64,000 nt of DNA from Bog-375 sp049698695. GTDB lineage: Bacteria; Acidobacteriota; Terriglobia; Bryobacterales; Bryobacteraceae. The stretch lies in assembly GCA_049698695.1 (NCBI GenBank), contig JBAVYH010000100.1:5143-69142 (forward strand). Reading direction: 5' to 3'. The notes below the pieces were generated by a model. It worked only from the letters and a program-made list of their open reading frames with translations. It was not told the DNA's origin and did no database searches. The stretch's first letter is position 1; each line of letters opens with the position of its first letter. Position numbers and translations under genes: made by a program. Below are positions 34,816 to 43,870 of the stretch, one piece after another.

Positions 34816-35739
34816 ATGGTAGCAGGCGGAGGAAGCGGGGGTGGATTTCCGGCGGCTCCGCACGGCCGCAGAAGGTTCGTGCAACTGGCGGCCGCGGCAT
34901 TCGTGGCGACGCGTGCGCTGCCGGCAGCGAAGCCGCTGCGGCTGGGAGTGGTGACGGATTGCAGAGACCCGGACGCGGGGATCCGGCGGGTGAAAGAACT
35001 CGGTTTCCCCACTTGCCAGATGTACGTGGCATCGTACGATGCGGCCACTGCGCGGAGGCTGCGGGAAGCGCTGGACCGCTATGGCATTGAAGGAACGTCG
35101 GTGATTGTCACTGGCCCCGGACCCGAGATCTACACCTTTCGCGATGGGCCGCGCACTATCGGCCTGGTGCCGTCGAAGTACAGGGCTGAACGGCTGGCGG
35201 CCATCCAGCGGGCTTCCGATTTCGCCAAGGCGGCCGGCATCCCCGCCGTGCAGCGCCATTTCGGATTTCTGCCCGAGGATCCCAACGATGCGCTGTTCGC
35301 GCCCTCGGTGGAAGCACTGCGGCAGGTGGCGGACTACTGCAAGCGCAACGGCCAGACGTTCCGCTGCGAGACGGGGCAGGAAACGCCGATCGCGCTGCTC
35401 CGAGTAATTCGGGCGGCGGGTTATGACAACGTCGGAGCGAACTTCGACGCCGGCAACCTGATTCTCTACGGTAAAGCGAACCCGGTGGATGCGCTCGATA
35501 CGCTGGGTCCGCTGGTGATGGGCGTTCACGCCAAGGACGGCCGTTACCCGACGGATCCGGATAAACTGGGCGAGGAAACGGCGATCGGCCAGGGGAAAGT
35601 GGATTTTCCGCGTTTCATCGCGCGGCTCAAGGAAGTCGGTTATCGCGGTCCAATCACGATTGAGCGCGAGATCAACGGCCCGCGGCAGACCGAGGATATC
35701 CTGGCGTCGAAGCGGTATTTGGAGAAGCTGATTGGTTGA
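34816..35739 (+). CDS. Tat-exported sugar phosphate isomerase/epimerase (AP endonuclease 2 fold)
   Basis: A Tat signal (GRRRFVQLAAAAFVATRALP) precedes a xylose-isomerase-like TIM barrel: LRLGVVTDCRD, then ETGQETPIALLRVI, GANFDAGNLILYG and GVHAKDGRY, which supply His/Asp/Glu metal ligands. It probably acts on a sugar in the periplasm. AGGGAG nine bases upstream supports the ATG at 34816. The following Gfo/Idh oxidoreductase gene, also Tat-exported, begins 14 bp after this stop, so the two form a pair, a combination very common in Acidobacteria and Planctomycetes. Confidence 0.82.
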   Translation: MVAGGGSGGGFPAAPHGRRRFVQLAAAAFVATRALPAAKPLRLGVVTDCRDPDAGIRRVKELGFPTCQMYVASYDAATARRLREALDRYGIEGTSVIVTGPGPEIYTFRDGPRTIGLVPSKYRAERLAAIQRASDFAKAAGIPAVQRHFGFLPEDPNDALFAPSVEALRQVADYCKRNGQTFRCETGQETPIALLRVIRAAGYDNVGANFDAGNLILYGKANPVDALDTLGPLVMGVHAKDGRYPTDPDKLGEETAIGQGKVDFPRFIARLKEVGYRGPITIEREINGPRQTEDILASKRYLEKLIG

Positions 35740-35752
35740 GGAGAGTGCGAAA

Positions 35753-37018
35753 GTGCCAGAGAGCGACAAGGGATGGAACCGGCGCGCCTTCCTGGGAGCG
35801 GCCGGCCTGACGGTGATGGGCGCGCGCCTGGTGCGCGGCTCGGAAGCCAATTCGGCGGTCCGCGTGGGGCTGCTGGGCTGCGGCGGAAGGGGCACGGCGG
35901 ATGCGACCAGCATGATGGTCAACGCCGGCGCCCGCGTGACGGCGCTGGGCGACCTTTTCGACGACCAGTTGGATCGCGCCCGGAAGCACTTTGACGAGCT
36001 GGCGGAGAAGCAGGGCGTGGCCGCGATCGATGCCGGGCAGATTTTCCGCGGCCCGCGCGCGTTCGAGCAAATTGCGCAGTCGAAGCAAGTGGATGCGGTG
36101 GTGATCGCGACTCCGCCCTACTACCATCCGCAGCACCTGGAGGCGATGGTTGAGGCGGGCAAGCACGTTTACTGCGAGAAGCCGGTGGCGGTGGACGTTC
36201 CGGGGACGCGGCGGGTGCTAGCGGCCGGTCAGAAGGCCGAGGGACGGATGAGCCTGGAGGTTGGGTTCCAGATTCGCCAGGCGCCGCCGTTTGTCGAGCT
36301 GGTGAAACGCATTCACGCGGGCGCCATCGGCGACATCAGCTTCGGCGCGGCTTATTACTACTGCCCGTTTCTCGAGGCATCGCACCCGGATGCGCCACCG
36401 GCCGAATGGCGCCTCCGCAACTGGCTTTATGACCGCGTGCTTTCCGGCGACATCATCGTGGAGCAGAACATCCACGCCATCGACATCTGCAACTGGGTGT
36501 TGCAGGGGCACCCGGTGAAGGCCGCGGGCGTGGGCGGGCGCAAGGGGCGGCCGGACCCAGGCGATGTTTACGGCCATTGCGCGGTCTCCTTCTGGTATCC
36601 AAACGACGTCCACGTGAGCTTCGCTTCCAAGCAGTTCGGCACGGGCGTTTTCGACGTCAGCGAGCGCTTCTTCGGCGCCCGCGGCGAGAGCCAGTCGCCC
36701 TACTCGGGCCCGTTGGGCATCACCGGCGATGAGAACTGGACATGGGCGGGCAGCGAGAAAAAACAGGGCGGCCAATTTTCCGCCGCCGGCACCTTCGCCG
36801 ACAACCTGGCGGAGGCGGATGCGGAAAAGCACAAGTCATTTATCGGCAGCATCACGGCGGGCGCGTTCCACAATCAGGCGGCCACGGGCGTGGAGTCTTC
36901 GCTGTCCGCCATGCTGGGCCGCATGGCGATGTACACCGGCCGCGAGGTCACCTGGGACGAGTTGGTGAGATCCGAGGAAAGCTGGGATGCGAAGCTGGAT
37001 TTGGAGAAGCTGGGTTAG
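35753..37018 (+). CDS. Tat-exported Gfo/Idh/MocA oxidoreductase
   Basis: The N-terminus KGWNRRAFLGAAGLTVMGAR is a Tat signal. The NAD-binding Rossmann part is VRVGLLGCGGRGTADA and the family EKP motif is present as HVYCEKPVAVD. The C-terminal domain is the usual alpha/beta sheet. It should oxidize or reduce a sugar or cyclitol with a bound nicotinamide cofactor. I chose the GTG at 35753, which follows GAGGAG by nine bases; a TTG at 35732 would overlap the isomerase gene. Partner of the preceding isomerase. Confidence 0.88.
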   Translation: MPESDKGWNRRAFLGAAGLTVMGARLVRGSEANSAVRVGLLGCGGRGTADATSMMVNAGARVTALGDLFDDQLDRARKHFDELAEKQGVAAIDAGQIFRGPRAFEQIAQSKQVDAVVIATPPYYHPQHLEAMVEAGKHVYCEKPVAVDVPGTRRVLAAGQKAEGRMSLEVGFQIRQAPPFVELVKRIHAGAIGDISFGAAYYYCPFLEASHPDAPPAEWRLRNWLYDRVLSGDIIVEQNIHAIDICNWVLQGHPVKAAGVGGRKGRPDPGDVYGHCAVSFWYPNDVHVSFASKQFGTGVFDVSERFFGARGESQSPYSGPLGITGDENWTWAGSEKKQGGQFSAAGTFADNLAEADAEKHKSFIGSITAGAFHNQAATGVESSLSAMLGRMAMYTGREVTWDELVRSEESWDAKLDLEKLG

Positions 37019-37127
37019 TGTGGCAAGCGCCAGCAGGGTTTCGCGATCCTGCGCCGCTCCTTTTCCGGATTGCCTAAAGGCCAAGCGGGTCCCAGCCGAT
37101 AGAAGACAGGAAGGGAGAACGAACTCA

Positions 37128-37361
37128 GTGACCTTCTTGCTTTTCCTGGCTTCCCTGGCTGTGATGGAGTACCTGCTTCGCAAGCCGCGCAAGAAACCGG
37201 ATGACAGCCGGGACGCCACCAAACAAGATTCGATGCCGGTCGCGGCCTCGATGCCAGGCCTGCTGGCACTGGGAGAGGCCTTGGAGGCGCAAGGGCGAGG
37301 CAAAGCTCCGACTGTCGAAGAGGTTCCCAAGGTACACGCTCCGCCGGTAGATGGAGTATGA
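37128..37361 (+). CDS. small single-pass membrane protein
   Basis: This 77-residue protein starts VTFLLFLASLAVMEYLLRKP, a transmembrane helix followed by a basic stop-transfer and a hydrophilic tail. A GTG start follows AAGGGAG. It lies seven bases upstream of the next small gene in the glycan cluster. No family is recognised. Confidence 0.5.
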   Translation: MTFLLFLASLAVMEYLLRKPRKKPDDSRDATKQDSMPVAASMPGLLALGEALEAQGRGKAPTVEEVPKVHAPPVDGV

Positions 37362-37368
37362 TACTTCC

Positions 37369-37638
37369 ATGCCCGAACAGAACACCGTAAAGGTGCGGTA
37401 TCTGCCGGACGGCGGCTTCCTGGAAGCACAGGGCGCCGGCTGGGAGAACACCTTGTTTCGGGTAGATTTGCCGGGACCAGAAGATGGCTTTTCCCGAGGT
37501 GCGCTGGTCGAGATTGAGAGCGGTCCCATGCTGTACCTGGGCGAGGTGCAGCAGCGCTCCGAGGGCGGTTTCACCGTCAGAGTGGAACATTCGCTGGACC
37601 GTCAGAAGTTGGCTTCCATACAGAATACCTGGGCGTAG
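37369..37638 (+). CDS. small protein, PilZ-like beta fold (tentative)
   Basis: This 89-residue protein is beta-rich (VKVRYLPDGGFLEAQGAGWE, then GALVEIESGPMLYLGEVQQR). The order of strands and the GALVEIE segment recall PilZ domains, but the RxxxR c-di-GMP motif is not present, so the assignment is weak. It lies 20 bp upstream of the WecA-like gene and is probably co-transcribed with it. Confidence 0.5.
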   Translation: MPEQNTVKVRYLPDGGFLEAQGAGWENTLFRVDLPGPEDGFSRGALVEIESGPMLYLGEVQQRSEGGFTVRVEHSLDRQKLASIQNTWA

Positions 37639-37658
37639 TTTTTCCGGAAGGCTACGGC

Positions 37659-39059
37659 ATGGGTGAACTGCTATGGATGGCCGGCAAGGCCTTCTTGGTC
37701 GCCATCGTCCTGACGCCGATCGTCCGCGACCTGTTTCGCTCGTACCACATGGTGGATCGGCCGGGGAAGCGCAAGGTCCACATCTATCCCATACCGCGGG
37801 TGGGCGGAATTGCGATTGCCATCGCCTATGGCGTTGCTTTGCTCACCGCGCCTGCGGCAGAGACCGCGGCTGCTCCCGCGGTGTGGAAGCTGCTTCCAGG
37901 AGCTGCGCTGGTATTCCTGACCGGGCTGCTGGACGATTTTTTCTCTCTGAAGCCGGTCTTTAAAATAGTCGGCCTGGTGGTGGCGGCGTCCCTGGTGTTC
38001 TTCAGTGGACTGCACGTCGGCGGCCTGGCGGGCCAGCCGGTGGCGGTGTGGCTGGACTACCTGCTCACTGTTTTCTGGCTGCTGCTGACCAGCAACGCTT
38101 TGAACCTGATCGACGGGCTGGACGGGCTTTGCGCCGGGATGGGGCTGGTGGCGACGCTGACGCTATTCGGCGCCGCGATGTTACGCCATAACCTCCCGTT
38201 GGCGCACGCCACTTTTCCGCTGGTCGGCGCGCTGCTGGGATTTCTTTGCTACAACATCAGCCCGGCCACCGTTTTCCTGGGCGATTCCGGCGCGTTACTC
38301 ATCGGCTTCCTGCTGGGCTGCTACGGGATGATCTGGACCCAGAAGGCGTCGACGCTGTTGAGCATGCTGGTACCGCTGCTGGCGCTTTCGATTCCGCTGC
38401 TGGATGTTTCGCTTTCAGTTTTGCGGCGTTTCTTGCGCAACCAGCCGATTTTCTCAGCCGACCGGAGGCACATCCATCACCGTTTGCTGGACCGGGGCTT
38501 TTCGGCGCGGCAGGCGGTTTGGGTACTGTATCTGTTCGGCACGCTGGCCGCGGCCCTGGCCTTGCTGGCAAGCTCTCCTTTGGGCGGCAAATCGCAGGTG
38601 GTGGTGATTGTCCTGTTCTGTGTGGCCGCCGGCATTGGCATACGCCAACTGCGATACTGGGAATTCGATATGGTTGGCCAGTTCCTGTTTCGGGGAGGGC
38701 TCAAACGGGCCCTGGACGGGCGGTTGCGGCTGGAGCGCCTGACGTCCGAACTGGAGCGGGTCACCGACCAGAAAGACTGGTGGACCACTCTCGTGGAGGG
38801 CGCCAGGGGCTTGGGTATGTCCGAAATCCGCTGGATAGGGCTTGAGGGCGCGCGCACGGAAACCCTGGCGCCGCAAACGGCGCCGGCGTGGACGTTTCGG
38901 GTGTCGCTTACGGATGCTGAGTCTATCGAGGTCAGCGGCGGCGTCCCCGACGCAGCGTCTTCGCTGGATCTCATTGGATTCGCCGAGACCGCCCGCCGCA
39001 CATTTCAGGCCAGCCGCGCCGCGACCCAACCCGAGACCACGGCGGCCGCCAAATCATGA
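37659..39059 (+). CDS. WecA/TagO-like polyprenyl-phosphate GlcNAc-1-P transferase with C-terminal extension
   Basis: This is a MraY-superfamily membrane enzyme that starts a lipid-linked glycan by moving HexNAc-1-P to undecaprenyl phosphate. Motifs include GKRKVHIYPIPRVGG, the catalytic Asp pair in LLDDFFSLKP, NLIDGLDGL, FLGDSGALLIGF and the HIHHRLLDRGF loop. About 110 extra cytoplasmic residues follow the last helix (from LKRALDGRLRLERL onward), of unknown role. Its stop overlaps the next gene by four bases. The downstream 2-epimerase suggests UDP-GlcNAc/ManNAc chemistry. Confidence 0.9.
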   Translation: MGELLWMAGKAFLVAIVLTPIVRDLFRSYHMVDRPGKRKVHIYPIPRVGGIAIAIAYGVALLTAPAAETAAAPAVWKLLPGAALVFLTGLLDDFFSLKPVFKIVGLVVAASLVFFSGLHVGGLAGQPVAVWLDYLLTVFWLLLTSNALNLIDGLDGLCAGMGLVATLTLFGAAMLRHNLPLAHATFPLVGALLGFLCYNISPATVFLGDSGALLIGFLLGCYGMIWTQKASTLLSMLVPLLALSIPLLDVSLSVLRRFLRNQPIFSADRRHIHHRLLDRGFSARQAVWVLYLFGTLAAALALLASSPLGGKSQVVVIVLFCVAAGIGIRQLRYWEFDMVGQFLFRGGLKRALDGRLRLERLTSELERVTDQKDWWTTLVEGARGLGMSEIRWIGLEGARTETLAPQTAPAWTFRVSLTDAESIEVSGGVPDAASSLDLIGFAETARRTFQASRAATQPETTAAAKS

Positions 39060-40378
39060 AGCCATCGCTTCGGAGCGGGGACGAATACTCCTCCGCACTA
39101 TTGGACCTGTTCGCCTGCCTTGCCGGGTTTGGCGTCGCCACCTGGGCGACGGGGGTTTGGCTGGGTCAGCGGGCATTCGCAGAGCCGTGGGCATTGCAAT
39201 GGGCCTTTTCGGCCGCCATCGCATGGCTGGCCATCGTCTTCCCGGAGGGTTGGTCGCGCGAAGGGCTGCCGCGCTGGGTCGACGGGTTTTTTACAGCAGC
39301 CGGGGCCAATCTGCTGGTCCAATACGGGCTGACCTATTTGTTTGGAGTTCCGGCCGCTCATTGGTTCCTCATCGTGATGGGCAGCGCTTTGAGCCTGGCT
39401 GCCGCCGCCCTGTTGCGAAAGGCTGTTCCGATTGGGCGGGCCGGCGGACGCGATGGAATCCTGCTGGTTGGCTTCGATTCTTCCACGCCGCCATTGGCAG
39501 CCGCGTTGCGGGAGAGCACGGTGGGCGTGCTCGACGATCGACCGGAGGCCGCATCCGGGCAACTGCCTTGCTTAGGCGCGCCGGACCGGCTGGATGAAGT
39601 GTGCGAGGCCAAACGTCCGCGCTCGGTTGTGATGAGCGGCAAGCCAGCCGGAATCTCGTTGGCGCACCTGCTCCAGTTGCATTACGCAGGGATCGAAGTG
39701 GAGGGCGCTCCGTTTCTATGCGAAGGCGTTTTGCAGCGCGTGGCATGGCAGCATCTTTCGCCGTCCGACCTGCTCTTTTCGGTCACCCCCATCACCAGCC
39801 GCGCCATGCTGGCGCTGCAGGCGGTCTACAAGACCCTGATGGGTCTGGGACTCGTGGTCCTCTCCAGCCCGGTGTTGATTCTGGCTTCGCTGCTGATCGT
39901 GGTTTCCACTGGTGGTCCCGCCATGGAGCACATCGAATGTCCGGGACTGGAGCACATTCCTTTCCAGATGTTTCGCTTTCGCACGGTTCGGCCGAACGGC
40001 AGGCCTTCTTGGATGGGGAATTTGATTAAGCGGCTGCGGCTGACTTACCTGCCGCAATTGATTAACGTCTTCCGCGGAGAAATGGGGCTGTTCGGCCCGC
40101 GGCCGGTGCGCAGCGTTTTTGCAGACCGGTTGCACCACCTAATACCGGCATATGCGTATCGCTTCACGGTGAAACCCGGCATTTTCGGCTGGTCCCAGGC
40201 GCACTTTGCCGAAACCGGGGGCGTGCCGGAAGAAGCCCTCAGTCTGGAGTACGATTTTTACTACATCAGACAGGAAAGCCCATCCCTCGATCTGGACATT
40301 TTGCTTCGATCGCTGTTCCGGCGGCGAAAGGCCGCGCCAACCTGGGTGGCGATTCCAGACACGGCGAGAGACTCGTAA
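39056..40378 (+). CDS. polyprenyl glycosylphosphotransferase (bacterial sugar transferase)
   Basis: The N-terminal ~170 residues contain about four membrane helices and a soluble Rossmann-like middle part (DGILLVGFDSSTPPLAA). The C-terminal ~190 residues are the sugar-transferase domain of the WcaJ/WbaP type, with RLTYLPQLINVFRGEMGLFG followed by PRPVR and a KPGIFGWSQ stretch. The usual KxDELPQ Asp-Glu pair appears as LRLTYLPQ, so a key acidic residue may be replaced. It would load hexose-1-P onto undecaprenyl phosphate. It overlaps the genes on both sides. Confidence 0.82.
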   Translation: MKPSLRSGDEYSSALLDLFACLAGFGVATWATGVWLGQRAFAEPWALQWAFSAAIAWLAIVFPEGWSREGLPRWVDGFFTAAGANLLVQYGLTYLFGVPAAHWFLIVMGSALSLAAAALLRKAVPIGRAGGRDGILLVGFDSSTPPLAAALRESTVGVLDDRPEAASGQLPCLGAPDRLDEVCEAKRPRSVVMSGKPAGISLAHLLQLHYAGIEVEGAPFLCEGVLQRVAWQHLSPSDLLFSVTPITSRAMLALQAVYKTLMGLGLVVLSSPVLILASLLIVVSTGGPAMEHIECPGLEHIPFQMFRFRTVRPNGRPSWMGNLIKRLRLTYLPQLINVFRGEMGLFGPRPVRSVFADRLHHLIPAYAYRFTVKPGIFGWSQAHFAETGGVPEEALSLEYDFYYIRQESPSLDLDILLRSLFRRRKAAPTWVAIPDTARDS

Positions 40379-41520
40379 TGCTGGCCGTCGTGCTGCTGGC
40401 GGTTGCAACCGCCGTGGTTTTCTACTTTCTCATCGGCTACCCGATCCTGTTGGCGATTTCGCGGCGCGCGGCGCCGCCGGTGCGCAAAGATCCGGCGTTT
40501 CGGCCCACCATTTCGGTCCTGGTGGCGGTTCATAACGGCGAGGAATTCCTGCAACGAAAGCTGGAGTCTCTGCTCGCGCTGGACTATCCGGCGCACCTGC
40601 GCGAGATTCTGGTGATCTCGGACGGTTCGACCGACCGTACAGAAAGCATCGCCGCCTCGTTTGCCGGCCGAGGGGTGCGATTACTGTGTGTTCCCCACGG
40701 CGGCAAAGCCGCGGCGCTGAACGCCGGTTTGGCCCAGGCGTCGGGGGATATTCTGTTCTTCACCGACGTCCGGCAGATGCTGGATGCGCGCGCGCTTTCG
40801 CACCTGGCGGCGAATTTCGCAGATCCAACGGTCGGGGCGGTCACGGGAGAGCTACGCCTGCTCAATCCCGCACAGGCGGGCGAGCAGGCCGATATGGAGT
40901 TGTACTGGCGTTTTGAGATCTGGGCCCGTAGCCGCCATTCGCGGATCGATTCCATTTTCAGCACCACCGGCTGCATCTACGCGCTGCGCCGGAGTCTGGC
41001 CTCGCCGTTACCGCCGGATACGATTGCCGACGACGGCACATTCTCGTTGCGGGCCTTCTTGCGCGGCTATCGGGTGATCTTCGATCCGGAGGCCCTGGCC
41101 TTCGACTATCCGGCGGCGGAAGGCGGCGAATTTCGCCGCCGGCTGCGCACGCTGGCCGGTCTCTGGCAGCTCTTCGTTCGCCTGCCGCAGTTGTTCACCA
41201 GCGCCGACCGGATGCGCTTTCACTTTCTTTCTTACAAATTCGGGCGCCTTGTGCTGCCCTGGGCGATTTTGCTGATCTGGGGCTCGACGCTGGCGCTGCG
41301 CGATTCCGGGTGGCGCAACTTCCTGCTCATCGACGAACTGATGCTGGTGGTGCTGGCGGCGCTGGATCGATTCGTGCCCCGCGCGTTCCCCTTGAAGCGA
41401 ATTTCGTCTCCGGCGCGAACTTTTATGGCGATGAACGCGGCGGCGCTGCTGGCGGTGCTGGTATTTTTCGTGCCGCCGGGAACGCTCTGGCGTCCGACCC
41501 GCATGCAAGCGCGCCAGTAA
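40378..41520 (+). CDS. membrane glycosyltransferase family 2
   Basis: The N-terminal TM helix (LAVVLLAVATAVVFYFLIGY) is followed by a GT2 domain (PTISVLVAVHNGEEFLQRKL, LVISDGSTDRTE, DILFFTDVRQML) and C-terminal hydrophobic helices. This is the plan of processive or EPS-type transferases. The usual second-domain ED and QxxRW-type motifs appear only as IADDGTFSLRAF. It starts within the stop of the sugar transferase (TAATG). Confidence 0.87.
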   Translation: MLAVVLLAVATAVVFYFLIGYPILLAISRRAAPPVRKDPAFRPTISVLVAVHNGEEFLQRKLESLLALDYPAHLREILVISDGSTDRTESIAASFAGRGVRLLCVPHGGKAAALNAGLAQASGDILFFTDVRQMLDARALSHLAANFADPTVGAVTGELRLLNPAQAGEQADMELYWRFEIWARSRHSRIDSIFSTTGCIYALRRSLASPLPPDTIADDGTFSLRAFLRGYRVIFDPEALAFDYPAAEGGEFRRRLRTLAGLWQLFVRLPQLFTSADRMRFHFLSYKFGRLVLPWAILLIWGSTLALRDSGWRNFLLIDELMLVVLAALDRFVPRAFPLKRISSPARTFMAMNAAALLAVLVFFVPPGTLWRPTRMQARQ

Positions 41521-41539
41521 TCGCGGCTATACTCGAACT

Positions 41540-42664
41540 TTGAACCGGATACTTTTTGTTTTCGGGACGCGGCCGGAGGCCATCAAGCTCTGCCCGCTGG
41601 TTCGACGGTTGCGCTCGCAGCCGGATGACTTCCAGGTAAAAGTCTGTGTGACGGCGCAGCACCGCGACATGTTGGACCCGGTGCTGGATGCGTTCGAGGT
41701 CCGCCCGGATTTCGATCTCGACCTGATGCGGCCGGGCCAGACGCTGTGCGGCCTCACGGCGCGTATTCTGGCCGGCATGGAGACGGTTCTGAGTTCCGAA
41801 CGGCCGCGCCTGGTGGTGGTGCAGGGCGACACGAACACGACCTTTGCCGCGGCGCTGAGTGCGTTTTACCACGACGTGCCGGTGGCGCACATCGAAGCCG
41901 GGCTGCGCACCGGCGACCTGCGGCAGCCGTTCCCGGAGGAAATGAACCGCGTGCTCACGTCGCGCATCGCGGCGTTTCATTTCGCCCCCACGCGCGCCGC
42001 CGAAGCTGCGCTGTTGCGGGAAGGCGTGGCGCCCGAGCGGATCTTCGTCACCGGCAATACCGGCATCGACGCAGTGCTTTGGGTGCGCAGCGCGCTCGAT
42101 CGGGGCGAGCTCCGCGCGCCGGACTGGCCCTGGCTCGATCCTGGCAGGCGGCTGGTTCTGGTCACCTGCCACCGCCGCGAAAACTTCGGGCCCGGCTTCG
42201 ACCGGGCCATGCGCGCGCTGGCGGCGTTGGCGGAGCGGCCGGACGTGCAGGTGGTTTACCCGGTGCACCGCAATCCCAACGTGCTCGGCCCCGCCCACAG
42301 CCGGCTTTCCGGGCATGCCAACATCGTCCTTCTCGATTCGTTGCCGTACGTGGCCTTTGTGGACCTGATGCGCCGGTGCTGGATGATCGTTACGGATTCG
42401 GGCGGCATTCAGGAAGAAGCGCCGTCTCTCGGCAAGCCGGTGCTTGTGCTGCGCGAGAAAACCGAGCGGCCGGAAGCGGTGGAAACCGGAACGGTGAAAC
42501 TGGTGGGCACCGACGAGCGGCGGATCGTCGCCGAGGCGACGCGGTTGCTGGACGACCAGGCCGAATACGAGCGCATGACCCGCGTCCACAACCCATACGG
42601 CGACGGGCGCGCCTGCGAACGGATCGCCGAGGCGCTGGGTACCGCTCTGCGAGTGCCGTCTTAA
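41540..42664 (+). CDS. wecB: UDP-N-acetylglucosamine 2-epimerase (non-hydrolysing)
   Basis: This enzyme interconverts UDP-GlcNAc and UDP-ManNAc. Motifs: ILFVFGTRPEAIKLCPL, VVVQGDTNTTFAAALSAFY, AHIEAGLRTGDLRQPFPEE, VTCHRRENFG and the C-terminal TDSGGIQEEAPSLGKPVLVL with REKTERPE. At 374 residues the length is normal. The start is a TTG 19 bp after the GT2 stop. Last gene of the glycan operon; the AT-rich accessory region begins downstream. Confidence 0.93.
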   Translation: MNRILFVFGTRPEAIKLCPLVRRLRSQPDDFQVKVCVTAQHRDMLDPVLDAFEVRPDFDLDLMRPGQTLCGLTARILAGMETVLSSERPRLVVVQGDTNTTFAAALSAFYHDVPVAHIEAGLRTGDLRQPFPEEMNRVLTSRIAAFHFAPTRAAEAALLREGVAPERIFVTGNTGIDAVLWVRSALDRGELRAPDWPWLDPGRRLVLVTCHRRENFGPGFDRAMRALAALAERPDVQVVYPVHRNPNVLGPAHSRLSGHANIVLLDSLPYVAFVDLMRRCWMIVTDSGGIQEEAPSLGKPVLVLREKTERPEAVETGTVKLVGTDERRIVAEATRLLDDQAEYERMTRVHNPYGDGRACERIAEALGTALRVPS

Positions 42665-43124
42665 GCGGTGGCGTAGGCTGTCGAGCCGGATGGAGAGCCG
42701 GACGCAGCGATGTTGCGGGAGAAGGGCGGACTGAAGACCAAAAGGCGCGGGTCGGAATCTTCGCCAAGATTGCGGCAATGCGCAAAACGCACGCCGGTGG
42801 CAGACCTAAAAAGCAAGGCAGCCCAGGGGATCTAGTGAGATCAACACAGGTTGGACTCACCCGGAAAAGGCATCGTACGCAGTAGGTTGACAGATGTGTC
42901 CACAACGCCTCCCCTGCTCATAGGCTATCTACTTGATGACAATGGCTTTATTGGCAGTTCGGTATAGGTCGGCAGATCTGTCAACTTCCTGTCTACGATG
43001 CCCCAGCTAGAGCTCGCTGTTTATGAGCTCCAATGAAGACCGTGTCATTGGCAGTTGTATATAGTCACTTAAATTACTGCATGTGCATTTAAAATGTTAT
43101 GATTACATACTGTCAAAACTTATA
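42665..43124. other. gap at the start of the AT-rich region, possible IS remnant
   Basis: There is no coherent gene. A 10-bp inverted pair, GTTGACAGAT at 42886-42895 and ATCTGTCAAC at 42976-42985, encloses 80 bp and could be the ends of a degenerate insertion element. Base composition changes from GC-rich to AT-rich across this gap. Confidence 0.35.
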
Positions 43125-43153
43125 TTGACCGAAGCTCCTGAATCGTGTAGCAT
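43125..43153 (+). promoter_or_regulatory. sigma-70-like promoter of the HARE-HTH gene
   Basis: TTGACC at 43125-43130 and TAGCAT at 43148-43153 are separated by exactly 17 bases, close to the vegetative consensus. Transcription would start near 43160, leaving a ~40-base leader with GGAG nine bases before the ATG at 43201. Confidence 0.5.
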
Positions 43154-43200
43154 TCTAGTTGAAGCGGCTGCCGCCGCCACCCATGTTGGAGAAAAATCGC

Positions 43201-43722
43201 ATGAGTTCATCAGATGACGCCTTGCAGTCTGCTGTAACAGCCCTTCTCGCGAAACTGGAAGCCCAAGAGCGGGCGGTTCGCGACACAAAGAAGACCATCA
43301 ATACCTTGCTTCACCACATGGACAAGGAGCCAATGTTTCCCGAAGCCGATGAGAACAGAGCCGCGCGAAGCATGACTATTCGTCCGGACCAGTTTTATGG
43401 CAGGCCCTTAGCTACAGTCGCCCGAGAAGTGCTCGAAGTGAGAGGGCAAGCAATGGCCGCATCCGAGATTATCGAAGTTTTAGAGCACGGGGGCTACGAT
43501 TTCTCGACTCAGGGATGGAAAGAAAAGGATCGCCTGCGGTCCTTCACGATCACTCTATCGAAGAACAATGCGGCATTCCACCGGTTGCCAAACGGCTTCT
43601 TCGGACTCCCGAAATGGTATCCAGAGGCGGTTAAACAGAAACAGAACGCCAAGGCCGAAAAGGATTCTGCTACCGCTGGGGAAGTCGCAGGAGATGAGGT
43701 CAACTTGGATCAACCTGATTAA
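43201..43722 (+). CDS. HARE-HTH-like winged-helix protein
   Basis: This 173-residue protein has an N-terminal coiled-coil-like helix (LQSAVTALLAKLEAQERAVR) and a central winged-helix region PLATVAREVLEVRGQAMAAS followed by EIIEVLEHGGYDFS and a wing (FHRLPNGFFGLPKWY). The pattern resembles HARE-HTH domains, found in chromatin and DNA-modification contexts and in bacterial conflict loci. It has a good ribosome binding site and promoter. A perfect hairpin follows the stop. It is unlike the GC-rich neighbours in composition and is probably acquired. Confidence 0.6.
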   Translation: MSSSDDALQSAVTALLAKLEAQERAVRDTKKTINTLLHHMDKEPMFPEADENRAARSMTIRPDQFYGRPLATVAREVLEVRGQAMAASEIIEVLEHGGYDFSTQGWKEKDRLRSFTITLSKNNAAFHRLPNGFFGLPKWYPEAVKQKQNAKAEKDSATAGEVAGDEVNLDQPD

Positions 43723-43729
43723 AATGGTT

Positions 43730-43757
43730 GGGCCGAACCCTTGCCGGGGTTCGGCCC
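43730..43757 (+). terminator. 11-bp hairpin after the HARE-HTH gene
   Basis: GGGCCGAACCC and GGGTTCGGCCC pair perfectly around a 6-nt loop, seven bases after the stop. No U-run follows, so it may stabilise the mRNA end or act as a weak terminator. Confidence 0.6.
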
Positions 43758-43870
43758 TGAGTCACACAAACCCACGTTGGATCAGAGGTTAGCGTGGAAA
43801 TACTGTCATCTTTTATTTTAGCTAGGCCGCCACCAAAGTTCAAGTGATAAATCGTGACTCGATTGGGGTC

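Noticed and set aside
34789..35922. Upstream extension of the leuS frame by 378 codons
   Set aside because: LeuRS proteins begin at the MPERPYDHRHIELKWHERW segment; the extension is antisense to the Tat-exported isomerase.
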